A stretch of 64,000 bases of DNA, from positions 2,512,874-2,576,873 of the forward strand of contig NC_039512.1 in NCBI RefSeq assembly GCF_003672135.1, written 5' to 3'. Of the stretch, positions 24,815-38,700 are shown piece after piece; within the stretch, counting starts at the first letter, position 1; each line of letters opens with the position of its first letter. The position numbers were made by a program, and so were the translations under genes. The notes below the pieces were generated by a model. The model was not told the DNA's origin, made no database searches, and saw only the letters and a list, made by a program, of their open reading frames with translations. Origin of the DNA: Ooceraea biroi. Its lineage: Eukaryota > Arthropoda > Insecta > Hymenoptera > Formicidae.

Positions 24815-27800
24815 ATGGCGTTTATGATGCCTGTGGTGAAAAACGAATGGGACATTTACAAGACTAATCGCAGCCGGCGCTCGTCCGAGTGCTCGAATCC
24901 GCAGGCCTGTCGCAGCAGGAAGGTAAGTGCCGATGTGCAAAAACGAAAAAGAAAGGAAGATGGAGATAATATCTTTACACAGCAAAAATATTTTGTACTT
25001 TTTCTGTTAAAGAAACGGTCCTCGTTAAGAGTTTTGAAAACGTAAATTCCACCTGTAAATTTCACCACGTGCACATTTGTCGTTCTGTTAGTTGAACTTT
25101 GTGTTATATTTATAATCAACTAATTTGAGTGTTAAAATAAGGTATTTTATATGTAGTAGTAAAGATTTCATTGTACGTTAAATCAACTTTTTCCAACGCG
25201 AGAGCAACACGTGCGACATTGCGCGACTATAAATAACAGTTTTATTAAGTAAACTTTAACATTATAAACATGTTCAGTGTTACATAAAATTCCAGACATT
25301 GTAATTTTTTGACTAATTTTATGTTGTGTTGAATTTAACATAAATTTTTTTGCTGTGTATTGCCTTGCAGTAAAATAGTATTTTTCTATGTTCTTTCGAT
25401 GCAATAAACGTTTATTATGCAATATGAATTCAAATCGTACTTTCTGTGTTTATTTGAAGTAAAAACTAAACAAAAGTTGAAATTATTGATAATGTCGTAA
25501 AGAATTAATATAAAGAAGTAGTAAAGCATAACATTGAAAAATAGTTTTGTTAAAATTTTAGAAAATATTCAAGAGACGATGTCGTGCTTGAAGCACTTGA
25601 AAAATGCATTTGAAAAACACTGTTTTATGGCCAAATATTCCCATATAATAGCAGAGTAGGAGAGAGAAATTTATATATGTTAGACGTGACTTTTTTTCGT
25701 ATAATAATGGCGGTATGCGCATGAATGAGAATTTTATCGGAATCGCGCGACGAACCGTTGCTTGAGCTGTATAAGTTGTTAAAAATCAAGTGTTTGTGCA
25801 CACATAGTACCGACGCATCTTAATTAAAAAAAAAGAACTAGGATATAATTACTTTGAATGACGAACATTGATGCCGTAACGCTTCCGCAGTGTTATTAAT
25901 TAATTATCGAATAAGGTGAAAGTGCAAGCAAGAAACAATGCATAAATAATAAGTGAACACGTAACGTCTCATAAAATGTGGGTCCGTTCGTATCGGGACA
26001 CCTTGTATACAAGATTGGATCGCAAGAATCAGCAAGTTTTAACAATGTTGGCGCCGGCCGGTCTTGATGCGTCATTCGCATTCGTATTATATCGTGCAAG
26101 TGTCGTCAGTGCGAAAAGCATTGAAACGTGTGCCGGCGTGAAAAATAGCAGGCTTTTATCCGCTATCTGCATCCGTCTGGGAATCGTTACGTGCATATTC
26201 CGCGTTTCGCGATTACGAACCGCCGACGTAGTCGCTCGTTATCGTAGCCGCGTGAGAACGCGCCGCGCAGATTCCCGTGATTTGACCCCCGCGCCGAAAT
26301 CGCAAAAATGCTGGTAGAGCGCCGCACACTGCACGCGCAATTTTTTCTCGCAGGTCCGGCGATCCACTAGCAGACACAACCGTCTCGCAAAGTGCGGCGC
26401 ACCTGATCGCCCTCCCGTCTCGATTCTCATGGTAATCGGCCAGCGAAGCTTTGCGCGATTTTCTGTTCCAGCTTCCCCACCAGGTGTTCATTTTGAAAAT
26501 TGGATTTTGAATCGTTCGAAATGAGGTAGCTTCAAAATGGACGCCTTACTCAGTTCCTCTCATAGCTCGCAAAAATTTATATGCAACAATTGTTTGTATG
26601 AATGAACAATTTTTTGTATGAATAAACCATTGACATGAATTTCTCAGGAGCTATGAGAGTTAATTTGTGTGCGATTAAAAGTTTCGGTTTTGCTCTGACT
26701 GCTTCAATAAGATGCTTTCATTATAAATATTAATGTCGCGTTTACGACATTTTCGATGTAACAATGGATGTATAATAGGAATTTCTTTTTACAATTACGA
26801 AAGAGTAAATTCTTTTCCTTCTTCGATGTGCTTTTTATTGTCCAAATGGAATATGTGTTTCGTAAGGAGTGACTAAACCTGCATTTCTGTTTAAAGAGTA
26901 TAAAGTTATCCTTTTTAGAAAAGATGGAAATAATTTATCAAGAGATGGTAATTAAATTTTGAATTAAATAATTACAAAAATAGATAATTCATAATGGCAC
27001 AGATGTTTCACCTTGTTACATATATAAATTTTACACACATTAACGCTTGTTGAATATATATATTATAAATCTCCTTTTTACTATGAACACTTGGTATATG
27101 GGATACTTTTAGAATATCGATTCAAACCTGTCTTAACACGTGGCTGTGCTTTTTTGCTATGTATACGTTTACTATGAATTACGGTTTACATAATTCTCCT
27201 CATACATATTCCTCTTACGTGTGTGCGTGTGTTCTGTGCGTGTTGCTTTTACAACCTGAATTTCTTTTATATATCAATGCTGACAATGCGGAGAACGATT
27301 TTTGGAAATTGATTCTACATAATGGATAACAACATATTCGAAATTCGTGAGTACACACACGCGATGCTATAAAAGCTTAATAGCTTCCGGCGAGCTATGA
27401 AGAACCGATTAAATCTTCCTTCGCAATCGGCCGTGCTGGAATCCCGTGACGTGGATCATTCTTTCCGCGCCAGCGTTCGCCGACAAAATAACTCGGAAAA
27501 AGTCGGATACTCGCGAAATCGTTGCCGTAAAAGACCAGCTCGCCACACGCACGGAACCGGTTCTCTTTGGACGTCTCGCTAAACGCCCGGCGAAACTGTA
27601 TTTGCAGATGCTGAATAAGCATAGTCAATGACGGGTGACGATCGCGGGACCACGTGTCTCTCGCGGGATAAATATACGCTAGCCACTTGGAGTTTATTTC
27701 TATCGCGTCGTAGGTAGTTGTGCACATAACGTCGAATCGCAGGTGGTGTGCGCGGGGTATTTATCGCGCTCGTAAATGTATCGTAAATGCGTCACCGGCG

Positions 27801-30800
27801 CGATCGCTAATTTCTGCGTTCATTATCCGCGCGTGATCCATGCAAAATTTATAATATATAGTCGCAACAATCATTAATTTGTAAAGGTGATACAGAATTT
27901 AACATTAGCAATGCGCTTAGTGCAATATTGATGCCACGTATTGAATTTACTGAATAATAATATGCGTGATGACATTTTCATGGCCTTTAGCGTCATGTTT
28001 TCGAAGCTGTTAATTATTGAGTCGTTCTGTTTTAAGTAGATCTCATTCCTGACGTAAATTTAAATTGGCATTGAAATATAGGTGGGTATCCAACGTCGCA
28101 AGTTCAAAAGCCGTGCTCGACAAATTCGAAAGAGAAAATGTCAAATTGCCAAATTATTCGCGACGGGAAAGCGTCGCCGTAGGTCTAGGACACCCTGTAT
28201 ACAAGGTAGCTCGCATCTGTGACGCGACATTGCGCAAGCTTGACCGTCAGTTTCGCAACGTATCGTGCGGTGAACTTCTCGTACGGGTTCCCTTCGTCGA
28301 AAGTTTTTTTATCTCTCGCTTCATCCGCCCTATAATCGCGTAATCCGAATTGATACTGCGTACTATTTTGATCCTGCCAATAAGTGTTAAATTCCGCGGC
28401 AAATCTCATCAGTTAACGTTTTTATCCTTCTGCGTCGATATATCGTGCCAATTTGTGCACGTGGCGCCGAAAGTTGCAAGTACGCAGCATGATACAAGTG
28501 CGATGGCGATTATTACTGCCAGAACTACTAATGCAATATCGCGAGAAATCATTGCCAATTACGTAATGCAAATTATAGTTTTTGCGTACTGCGCATTTTT
28601 TCATCCATGGACGCTCACTGTCACGACAATTAATCATATCGCCGATTGATTATAATCGCGTTTGTACATTTTGTTGGATTTGTTGTTGCCTTAATCGAGA
28701 ATCGGGAAAAAACCGCAAAATTTTTTTCATAGCGTTGAATTGGTATGTTTTAATACATTCAAATTTCATTTCAGAAATATTTTAAATTTTAGCGAATTCC
28801 TACGAAAATGTCCAGTTCATATCAAAATTGATATTAGGAATGTTAAAAATCAATTATTGGCTATTACAATATCTGGTATCATGAATGATCAAAATTATAT
28901 TATAATCACATTTATTGACAGGATGAACTACTTCGATCAACCTGAATGATTCAGTTAATGCGATTAATATTACATTTGGATTTCCCGCTGCAAATTATGC
29001 ATCCGATTACAATATTTGTCAATTATGATATCAGTTATCTAAACGTTGTATAAGATATTAACTACTTTTATAAACAAAATATTAATTTATAAGCAAAATA
29101 TTAATATTAATAATACAATATATACTCATTACCTACGATTGATAGAGACTTAGTATATCAATGAACTCTGACAAACAGCAGCAAACAGGTATCTCAGCAC
29201 CTGTCTTGAATCTGCACGATGGTAGCACAACCAATAATCGATCACCTACAATGTTCTTATTTTCAATAAGTTTATTATTATCTCGTAACGCTTCGATAAG
29301 AGGCTGTTTATAAATTCAAGTTTTTCTACCATACACGCGAGACTCACGGGGAGATTAAATAAGAAACATTAATAGGCGATAATCTCGTTCGCGCACGTAT
29401 CAGTCCACGCATCGCGTTCTGCTTGTGACACGTGGATTACGTAATCTCACGTAACGCGATGGTGAAAACGATGTACAAATTCGGTGAGTTCACAATCAGA
29501 GAACGTGTTAGCCGCTGGAAACAGAATGTTCCAGCTGAATAAAGAGAGTTATCAAGAAATTCTCTCAATTTGGACGGTATTTTAGTAAATTCACGTGTCT
29601 CCATCAATATTTTCACTTTTTTATTAATAATTAAATAATTGTGATAAGACATGGAGTAACGTGAAACTTTGTGCTAATAATAAGACTGAAAGGCTTTAAT
29701 AAATTTTTATCAAGGTATTAGATATTTTTATGTTTATATTGATAATAAAATATCGAGATATAAAGTAAAACAACAGAACTAAAGAGAGAGCGAAAGTTTG
29801 TTAAAATTCTTAACATAAATCTCTTCAAAAAGACGTGAGAATCACTGTAGTCATCAATATTGTGTCGTCGTGATCTGATCTTGTGGTTATTGTACACGTG
29901 CAAAAGGAAAGTGGCGCTAATTATACACGAAAACAGATTGACTCCGACTACTTTTTCCAACGTACGTTCTATATACTCTAAGACTATTATAAAAGATTTC
30001 GATTGGCGTAATTACTACGCGCGCACGCGATTATTGCGATTGCAGGAGGACAAGAAAGCAGAGACATCCTTCGTCTCATAGCGTGTTACAGCGAAGAGCA
30101 GTAAATATTCTCTGTTAAAGCGGCCCAGAGCAGCTGAAATTACCATGTTTCTTCTAGTTATACGTGTTCTGAGGACTCTTAAGGGGAGAGCCTGCTTTAG
30201 AACGCTGAAAATAAGGTATATTTTACGAATTGTTTTTGGAGAAACTATACAGCGGATCATTATAAAACTTTGATGCATTTATTAGTACATGTTTAAAGAT
30301 AAACAAAATTATTTTTTGATTTGAATATATCGCTTGTAGAGGTCGTCCTGGAGAAATCTTAGTGCAGCCGCGTCGCCGGCATTGCAAATTGATGAGCATT
30401 CTCCTGCCTCCAAATTTCGTCTAAACTGAAAAATTGAAATATCTTCTCGTTATTTATGAATTCCCATCGTCGATGAACCAAAGAGAGAAGAAAAAAGTTG
30501 AAAAGTGCCAAAATGGTGGAGCTTAGAACACAAAAGTACGATTTTTAGGCAAAGTTTTTGAACTTTTTCATGCAAAAATAATTGTTTAACTTAATGTTTT
30601 TATGAATATTAAAGGCTCATCGACGATGGGAATTCATAAATAACAAGAAAATATTTCAATTTTTCAGTTTGGATGAAATTTGGAGGCAAGAGAATGCTCA
30701 CTAATTTACAATGCCGGCTGCACTAAGATGCCTCCAGGACGACCTCTACAGGCGATATATTCAAATAAAAAAATAATTTTTTTTATCTTTAAACATGTAC

Positions 30801-32795
30801 TAATAAATGCATCAAAGTTTTATAATGATCCGCTGTATAGTTTCTCCAAAAACAATTCGTAAAATTATACCTTATTTTCAACGTTCTAAAGCAGGCTCCC
30901 CCCTTAATTGATATAATCGTATGATATACGTATATTAAAGATTAAAAGAACGCGGTGAAACAAAGACGTCTTTTGTTAATATTGTGTTAATACAACAAAA
31001 TAGATATGCTTCTGCCGGTACCGGTTTCAACTCATTTACATATATATGCATAAAATACATGTCTTATTATGATGACAATGTAAGTCACGTGGCCGCAGAA
31101 TTAACATAATCATGCGTACGTGCGTGTGCTAGGAAGCAAATATGCTTTTTGAACACTTTTGCCTATCATTTTACCGCAATTTGACGATGAATAATTCATG
31201 GCGAGTCCGTCCAGTTTGCGTTGCGAATAAAAGTTCCGCGAACGCAGATTTGTTAATCAATTAATTAGGTGCAATATTGAATTTGTTGGTACGCTCACGA
31301 GGATATGCGAACAACGTATTCACATGCGAATTAATTGCGCATCCGTTAGAATGCCGTTATCGATCCACGACCCGGATTCTCCATGATTCGTATGCTGTCC
31401 ACATGCGTTTGAACAATAATTAATTACCGTTTTACAGTAATTAAAAATTAGTCATCAGAATACATATCACTGCATATCGCTTTCTAATGCGTTCGTTTTC
31501 GATTTTTTCTCTTATCGATACAAGTCTCAAGTATGAATCATGTTTTTATCTGAATCCATATTATTCACGTTCGAATTTTTTTACACGTTTGTCGATTTAA
31601 TAACTTTTTAATATATTAAAATAACTGATGTATATAATAGACATATATTTTTATGCTATTTTTTATAACGTTACTTGTATTATTTATGCATCATCTTTTT
31701 CGCGTAGTTGAAAAAATATAAGAATATATATTACACATAATATAAATATTTAATTCAATAGCAATTATTGCATAATTATTATAGAATTATTAAATTCTTT
31801 ATTCAATTGGTTGAGAGTTTGAATTCTAATACAATTTTAGCTGATATCCATTGACATTCACTCTTAAAAATGGTTACGCGCTGATACCGATCTGGCAACT
31901 GATTGCCAGAACTAGATGGAGAGGCATAATGTATAATGTAGTATTGAAAAGTCATTCTAATCGCCAGAGTAGAAAAAGAGTAAAGGATGCCGGGCTGTTA
32001 AGAGGATTTCGTTATGTCCTGTTACTCGTGCGCGTCAAAGTAAGTTTCACGAGCACAACTCGTGTTAGAATTGCCTCAGCTTTCACCGTTGCGCGCATCG
32101 AGCAACCGGCAAAGATCAGATTTCGCATGATTCCGTAGACGCGCGAAGTCGGTCGTTACCGTGATGAGGATTGCATTTCATGATGATTTCGTGATGAATA
32201 TTAAATGGAATCGGGTCGAAAGCTGATGGATTTGAAAGGCAGATCACGCGATCAGAGACTCCAAATTTGCAGAGTTGTTGCCAACGATTGTTCTCATTTT
32301 CAATTTTACTTGCACATGCGTGCAGAAATATATTCGTGCAGCTTATTTAAAAAAATGCAGATGCTATCACGTGTTAATGATTGAAAAAAATTCACTCGAG
32401 CAGCCAGTACTATTGTGTACTGCTATGGTTTCCATGGGAAAATTTCGATCCGGGAGTTTTCCCTAGATCTCTCAATCCGAAACGTTTATTTCTGTTTGCA
32501 GGTATCCGAGTGCTCCAAGTCGGAGGGTCCGTCGTTATCGACTTCACCCGGCTCCGACTTCCTAACTTCACCGGCGCATCGGTCCGTGCCGGTGAGCTCG
32601 CGACACTTCTCGAGGACGTCCTCGAGAGCGTCCCAAAGCTCCCTCCAGAGCCCGAGCAAGAGTACGGGCACGTCGCCGCCGAAGACCGGCAGTTCGAGTT
32701 CCCTCAACAAGTTCCACAACCGACTGGTCGACAAGCTGAAGCGCTCGTTGAAAAAGGCGGAGGACTGCGCCGAGGACCAGCGAAACCTATCGTGA
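24815..32795 (+). CDS. Small serine-rich conserved-looking protein, function unknown (133 aa, two coding exons)
   Basis: I do not recognise the family. Two exons, 24815-24922 and 32502-32795, join in phase 0 across a 7.6-kb intron with a consensus donor (aag|gtaagt) and acceptor (tttgcag|gta). Exon 1 encodes 36 residues starting MAFMMPVVKNEWDIYKTNRS, a hydrophobic then polar motif that reads like a conserved N-terminus. Exon 2 is rich in Ser, Thr and Pro (for example SSRHFSRTSSRASQSSLQSP), with many possible phosphorylation sites. It ends in a basic, helix-like segment (NKFHNRLVDKLKRSLKKAED) before TGA at 32793. There is no signal peptide, membrane segment or zinc-binding motif. A longer open frame overlaps exon 2 in another phase, but it would start inside the intron. 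Ser-rich regulator is a guess; the exon pairing rests on phase, splice sites and composition. Confidence 0.7.
30183..30903. mobile_element. Foldback (long inverted repeat) element with TTAA target duplication, MITE-like
   Basis: Two arms of roughly 290 bases are inverted copies: 30183 to about 30477 and about 30617 to 30903, separated by about 140 bases. The outer ends read ggggagagcctgctttagaacg and its mirror image. The tetranucleotide TTAA flanks both sides (30179-30182 and 30904-30907), the target duplication typical of piggyBac-type elements. The arms are alike but not identical; for example the left arm has about 9 extra bases (cgcgtcgcc) near 30370. There is no coding capacity. It lies inside the long intron of the serine-rich protein gene, where transcription would yield a stable hairpin. 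Confidence 0.85.
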
Positions 32796-35700
32796 AACAG
32801 TCAAGGGGTTTTGGGCCGGCCACCCGTGTCCGGCTCGAAACCGATCGAGATCCGACGCACTTCGGCACCCGCAACCACATCCGAGTCGAACAGCAATGTG
32901 GTCGCGCGCTCGTGTCCGGATCCGCCTTCAGCTTGGTAGAGAAGAGGAGAGAAGAAACGGGAAAAAGAAGAAAGACGTGACGATGGAGGGAACGTGAGCG
33001 ACGAAGGGAGTGCGGAAGAGACTATGAGGGATCAAGAGAAGAAGGCTGTCTGAACGATGTAATGGGTGTATAAGAGCGAGAGAATCGATGGCAAAGGTGA
33101 ACAAAGAGGGATGAAAGGGAACAGAAGATTTCAGGTTTTGGCCGTCGCGCGTTCAGTTGGAGGAGGACGTTCGAAAGCCAGCTTGTACGAGTTTGTCAAC
33201 CCAGCACGGGCGAAAGAGGGAGGATGATCCTCGAGGCCGTCAACAGTCGATGTCAAGGACTCTTGGGAGAGTCGGGAGAGGTCGAACGATCGAGCGACGG
33301 GAGGCCCAGTGGGCGTTTGGAAGAATGAAAAGAGCTGGTGCTCGAGATGTTCCTTTTCATAGCTCTCCAGTTCTGCGACAGGCTCGATAATCGTAAAGGC
33401 TATTGATTGCGTCGGAATTTGCGCGCGTTGGTCAGTTGCAACATCTGTCTAGCGAACGGACGTTTCTCGAGAGGTGATGGAAATTACTACCCACGTCCGA
33501 ACCAATTGAACCGCTTATGTTAAACGGTAACCCAGTTCCGGCATTGCCAGCACCCGCAACATCGATGAAAATTCAACTCGATTGTACTCGATTGGAAAAT
33601 TGGAACAATCCTGAGAAAATATCACTGAATCAATCAGCAACGCGCAAAGATCCATGTATCATCGTTGGAAGTTCTCCAATCTCCTTGTAACGAGGAGTTA
33701 TTGCGAGAGTCCAAGGAAAAGGAGGAAGATTCGCAGGCTTCGATGCAGCCATCGATCAGTGAAACGAAGCAATTGAATAAATCTCTCGCTCAAACAGGGG
33801 TTTTCGGAGGTCATCGAGGATTATTGGAGTTCAAAGCGGGAGTCGAGGAGTCGAGGGACAGGTTGGAAGCAACGGAGAAAGCGAGGTACATTACAAATAC
33901 GATTGCGTATCGAGATTGCACGTCGCGAACGTTTCGCACGTTGAATGTCGTAGGCTCGCGGTTGATCAGCTACGAGATAGTCTGTTGAGTTGTCAGACCT
34001 AAAAGCTAAGTTCCTTCATTGCGCGCGCGTGCGCGCGTAACGTTCTATGTTGTTCTTTTTAACATAGAAGATCGAAGAGAAAGAGAGATTCGGTGAGACA
34101 TTCAGCGGACGCGAAAGTGTTTCCGGATTTCGTGGGGGGAAGGTCATTGATCGTGACGTCACACGACCGTACCTATCCACGTAACATCCGAAAGATGTCG
34201 CAAAGATGTGCAGCAGAAGCCCCAACTTTCGGAACAGTTTTTCTCAAAATCGTTCTATCTGTTAAGTATTTTACAGACAACTTTGATCTCCCAGAGATTT
34301 CTTCAAGGTCTTTCTATTCTAGGGGTTTCTTGATACTTCGGGAAACATCTTTTTGACATCTTTTGAACCGATGCGTCGTTGGTTCCATTCGCCAAATTAT
34401 TTCGCGTTAATCGTGGAGAAGACAGAACGCCAATCTCCAAGTCGTAACATCCAATTATCACATCTTTCTCGCAACCTAGACTGAAAAGCGTCCTCTAATC
34501 AGTATATCACGCAAAATTATTCAAAAATAAGGGCACACATTCTCATCGCGTATTCAGCATTACAAACCTGCAGCTTTGCCTTCTGATTTGTTTATCTCAA
34601 TGGGGTTTGATGTTCGAAACGAGAGAAAAGACCGACATGAGACCGCGACAAGGACCGCGATGAGAATGCGAGCCGAAGCATAAGGAGAAAGAGTAGCTCT
34701 AGCATAAGAAGCGCCGCGAATATGTCGTTGTTCTTTACTCTTAAATACCAAACTGGAAACAATAGGGTGGCTCATCTCGCTCGTTCGTTGTTGTTCGAAT
34801 TAGGATCGAGTTTCGAGAGCGTGCTGGAAGCGGCAGTTTCTCGCCTTTGCGGGGAAAAACTGCTGCCTGTACGCGCCTGCGTGCACGTAGGGGGTGCGAA
34901 TGTGCGTGCCCTGCGCGCGTACCCTTCGTGCCCGGATCCAGGAGCGGACGATGCCTAAGGAAGAGCGACTTACTCTCACACGTATCTATCCTCTGCGCTT
35001 TATCGGCGTTACAAAATTAGTCGTACTTATTACGTATTCGCGTGAGCGCGTTCGCTCTGCGCGGATTAGTTTCTCATGCCCGCCCGCCCGCCCCGCCCCC
35101 TCGCCTTCTTTTACATCGGAGTATCTCGGTCGGAAATCGCAGCGAGACAATACGGACAATACGACGAAGACGTGCGACATGCGACGAAGAAGAGCGTCTT
35201 TCGCGTAGCACCGACACGCGGAGTGATGCGCGTTAACATTCGAGCGATCCTCGCTCTCGAAAGCGAAGCAATCTGGAACAATGCGAAATTGAAATTAAAG
35301 AGAAATCGGATTCCCGGCTGTCGAGATAAGACCTGTAAATAATTTCAGATACAAATCATTCTCTTTCACTGATCGGTATTTTTCATATCTTAAAAAAGAT
35401 CATCTGCTTTATAAAAATGCTACTTTTTATATTTTCGATACATGCGTGTTTTATGCTCTACATGTTCTGTTTTAAAGGGATGCTTTTACAAGATTTTGTT
35501 TACAGATGAGTTTTGTCACGAAGAGCTAAATTTCGGAAAATTTCTTTCGAGGAAGCAAGAAGCGCGAAAACAACAATTCGCAATTACTGGCATGGCAGGT
35601 CACCTTATTGAACGACATTGCCGTTTCCTCCACTTTGTCGATAGTAACACGCTAATACATGCGTGGCGAGGCCTATGGGGGAGCATGATAAATGCGTCCG

Positions 35701-38700
35701 GTACCATTAACGCACACTGTGGCGTACACGTGTTGCGCTGTTGTATGCGAAAGGCGCGATTCGCGGTCGCTATCGTCTCGGAGATTTCCGCCTCTCTCGC
35801 ACGCGAGCCGTCGAGTGTGAAGATATTTTCTTATTAAACGAATCGCCGTTCAACACGCGTCATCGAAGATGTAACAACGTTTCTCCCGAGGTATTCCTCG
35901 CGCCCGAGTTATTCGTATTTGTTGTTTCGCGTCGTCGCCACATGGCGCTTGTTAATTTTTTCATGTAATATATATAAATATATAGTGTATTATTTTGTTG
36001 TAAATCGAGTCGATGAAAGGGAGACGCGGAAGGAGGAGGAGGACGTGTGTCCTTGCAGGCCGCACGTGCAAAGGACGTCGAGTGTTATGAGAAAGGAGCG
36101 CTACTTCCGACATGAGAGATTTCTCTTGTGGGATTAATTTCCTTTTTTATCCGAGACGCGTCAATTCGAAGATTCGGCTTACATGATCTTGACAAGCGAG
36201 AAAAATTTTATCTCTCTTCCACGTTGGTTAATTAATTAAATAAGTAAAATTTTTAATTTTGTGTTCAATGACTTTTTTAATGAATTTACTTCTTCAGTTG
36301 TGTAATAAAATTGCTTAGATATGCGAATAATTATTAAATAAATTTTTTCTAGATCGTGTTCACTTTGATACGAGAAGGAAAAGGTCTTATTTCATTAATT
36401 ATATCGCTTATGTAACTAATGTGTGTGCGTTAGCGATTACTTGAGAAATTACTTGAGAAAAAACATATAAATTTCTTATATTTTATATAATAAACTTTAT
36501 TATACACACACACGTGCTCATCCTCATAAGATTGCGACCAACACTACGACATTCTTCGCATCCATCTGCGATGATCCTGCTTCCTTCCTCGCGAAGGATA
36601 CAATTTACGCGCTTTCTTTCTATCGGTTGCGTATCGGAGATTACGAACTGGGAGCAATTAAGCGATACCGCGTGTAACTCTGTGATACCGTAAGCTATAA
36701 GGTAGAATTACTCTGCAACGATTTACGGATTCTAGGCTTGGGGAGGTATTATAGTTAGGACGAGATTCGTACGAACGCTTCAATTCTCCGTCAATCCGTT
36801 GAATTCGTATTCTTTGAAAATCGAAGTGACATCTTTTTTTCTCGGTTCTTCTTCGGAAGAAGATAGAAATGGGAGAAGAGCGTTGCTTTCGGATTTTTTT
36901 CGAGAAGACGAAGGAATTCCGGCGCGCGAGCATTTGAAGTCGTTCACGTCCGTCTTAACGTGTACATAATATTAAGAGGCTGAAACTCCGAAAGCGCTTA
37001 TTACACGCTCGATTATACGAAAGTTTACTCATTCCTGATAAAAATTTTAACTCGACTTGCAAATTATATGTGATTCCTTATTCGGCACGAAAGCAGATCG
37101 AATTTCACCTAGTACATAGCTGCAAGAAAGCAGCTCTTCTCTTGGATTCATGATGCAAGAACGGATTAATATGTGCGTCGATTCGCGCTTTCGGACCCAT
37201 GTTGGATTTAAGAGAAAGCTTAGTCGGTAGACATGATCACGCGGAAAATTTTGAAAATTTGCGTAGCTCTCAACCTGTGCGTGTGCACTTCTTCGGGTGC
37301 GGATGGCAAGGGGATGAAGATGGAGAAAGGGGAGAAAAAGAGAGAAACAGGGAGACACAGGGATACCGCAAGAAAGAGAAATAGAGGGCGGATTATTTGA
37401 ACGTCGCTTAAAAAAATGTGGCAAAGCTGATTCGGAGGAAATCATTTTCTGTGCGGAGGCGCGTAACCGAATAATTTCCAAAAGTTGCCGCTTTGTGTAA
37501 GACTGCTTTAGCGAGACAGAGAACGGAGACAAAAAGTAATTATCGATATAGGGCGATGTATCGCCGTGGTGCTGGGCGAGGCACTGGGACACGCAATGTT
37601 CAACGGATCAGTGATAAACAAATTGCGATTTGCGCCACTTCGCGAATTTTACGTGATGTTACGTAATCTTGCGTACACTGACGTCGATGTACATTATTAC
37701 GTCTAACATCACCTGAAGAAGAAAAACATTTTTTTCCGAGAAACGAATGTGACATAGTTCAATAAAGATATTTTTACTGTAAACCTCTTGTACAACACAT
37801 TTTCGATATTTCGTAATAACATCTCGAAATATCGAATTATAAAATATCTCGAAAAAAGGCGGGAACCTCTGAGAGACGATTTCACCCTTTTCAATCATTT
37901 ACCAGCTTCAACTGGACATTTCTAAATTTATCCAACCTATTATATCAAGTTTCAATAAAACCAGAAAATTCTTGGGTTCGAGAGATTCGCTTTAAATTGA
38001 GAACTGGTCATCACGATCCGAGAACACAGGAGTCCCACGGTTTCGCCGGTGTTGATTCGTACTGATTAGAAAAATGGTGTTATTAGAGTTTAGAGATTGA
38101 CGAGATAATGCGATCTATTTATTATGGCGGCCTCGGACCTCGGACCGCGGAGTAAACGTGGATTGGGACTTTTCTTTGCCCTGCCCCTCTTCAAGCGCGG
38201 ATAAAATTTTCGTGTTGTTTCATATTGAATGTCTGTTGCGTTAGACCCTTATCTTCTCGTTCTGACAATGTACATGTGAAGAAAAAAGAGAAATACCTCC
38301 GGTTAATCTCTCGATCCACTTTCATTCTACGGTCGCAACGCGATTGCAAAGCTATACATGTGCAGATGTATGTATACATATGACAATAGATGATTTGTAC
38401 GTATGCGCGCACGCGCGTACGTACATATCATTTATTGTGCGACGACTTGACTATTTTTTGTATTACTACTACTGTTTTATGGTTATTTGTTATACCTCAC
38501 TCGGGACATTTTGAGCGGATTTTTACCGCGTGATTGAGGAGAAGCGTCAAGACTTTTGCGTGTCTTTTCAGGATGCGGGGAGAAAAAAAAGAACACTTCC
38601 TCGCGCCTTTTTTTCACGGCGACGTGCACACGCGTCCCCTTAGCAGAATAAGAAACTCGCGGAATATGAAAATCGTTGCGTAATACACGCGAAGATTACT

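Noticed and set aside
24404..24985. 193-residue open frame on the minus strand
   Set aside because: Antisense to the CpG-rich 5' region and first exon of the serine-rich gene; low-complexity Arg/Ser/Pro composition, no domain.
32381..32980. 199-residue open frame on the + strand overlapping exon 2 of the serine-rich gene
   Set aside because: Starts inside the intron and runs in a different phase from the spliced product; GC-rich sequence keeps several frames open.
37047..37592. 181-residue minus-strand open frame
   Set aside because: Complement of a purine-rich tract, which keeps the frame open; no domain.
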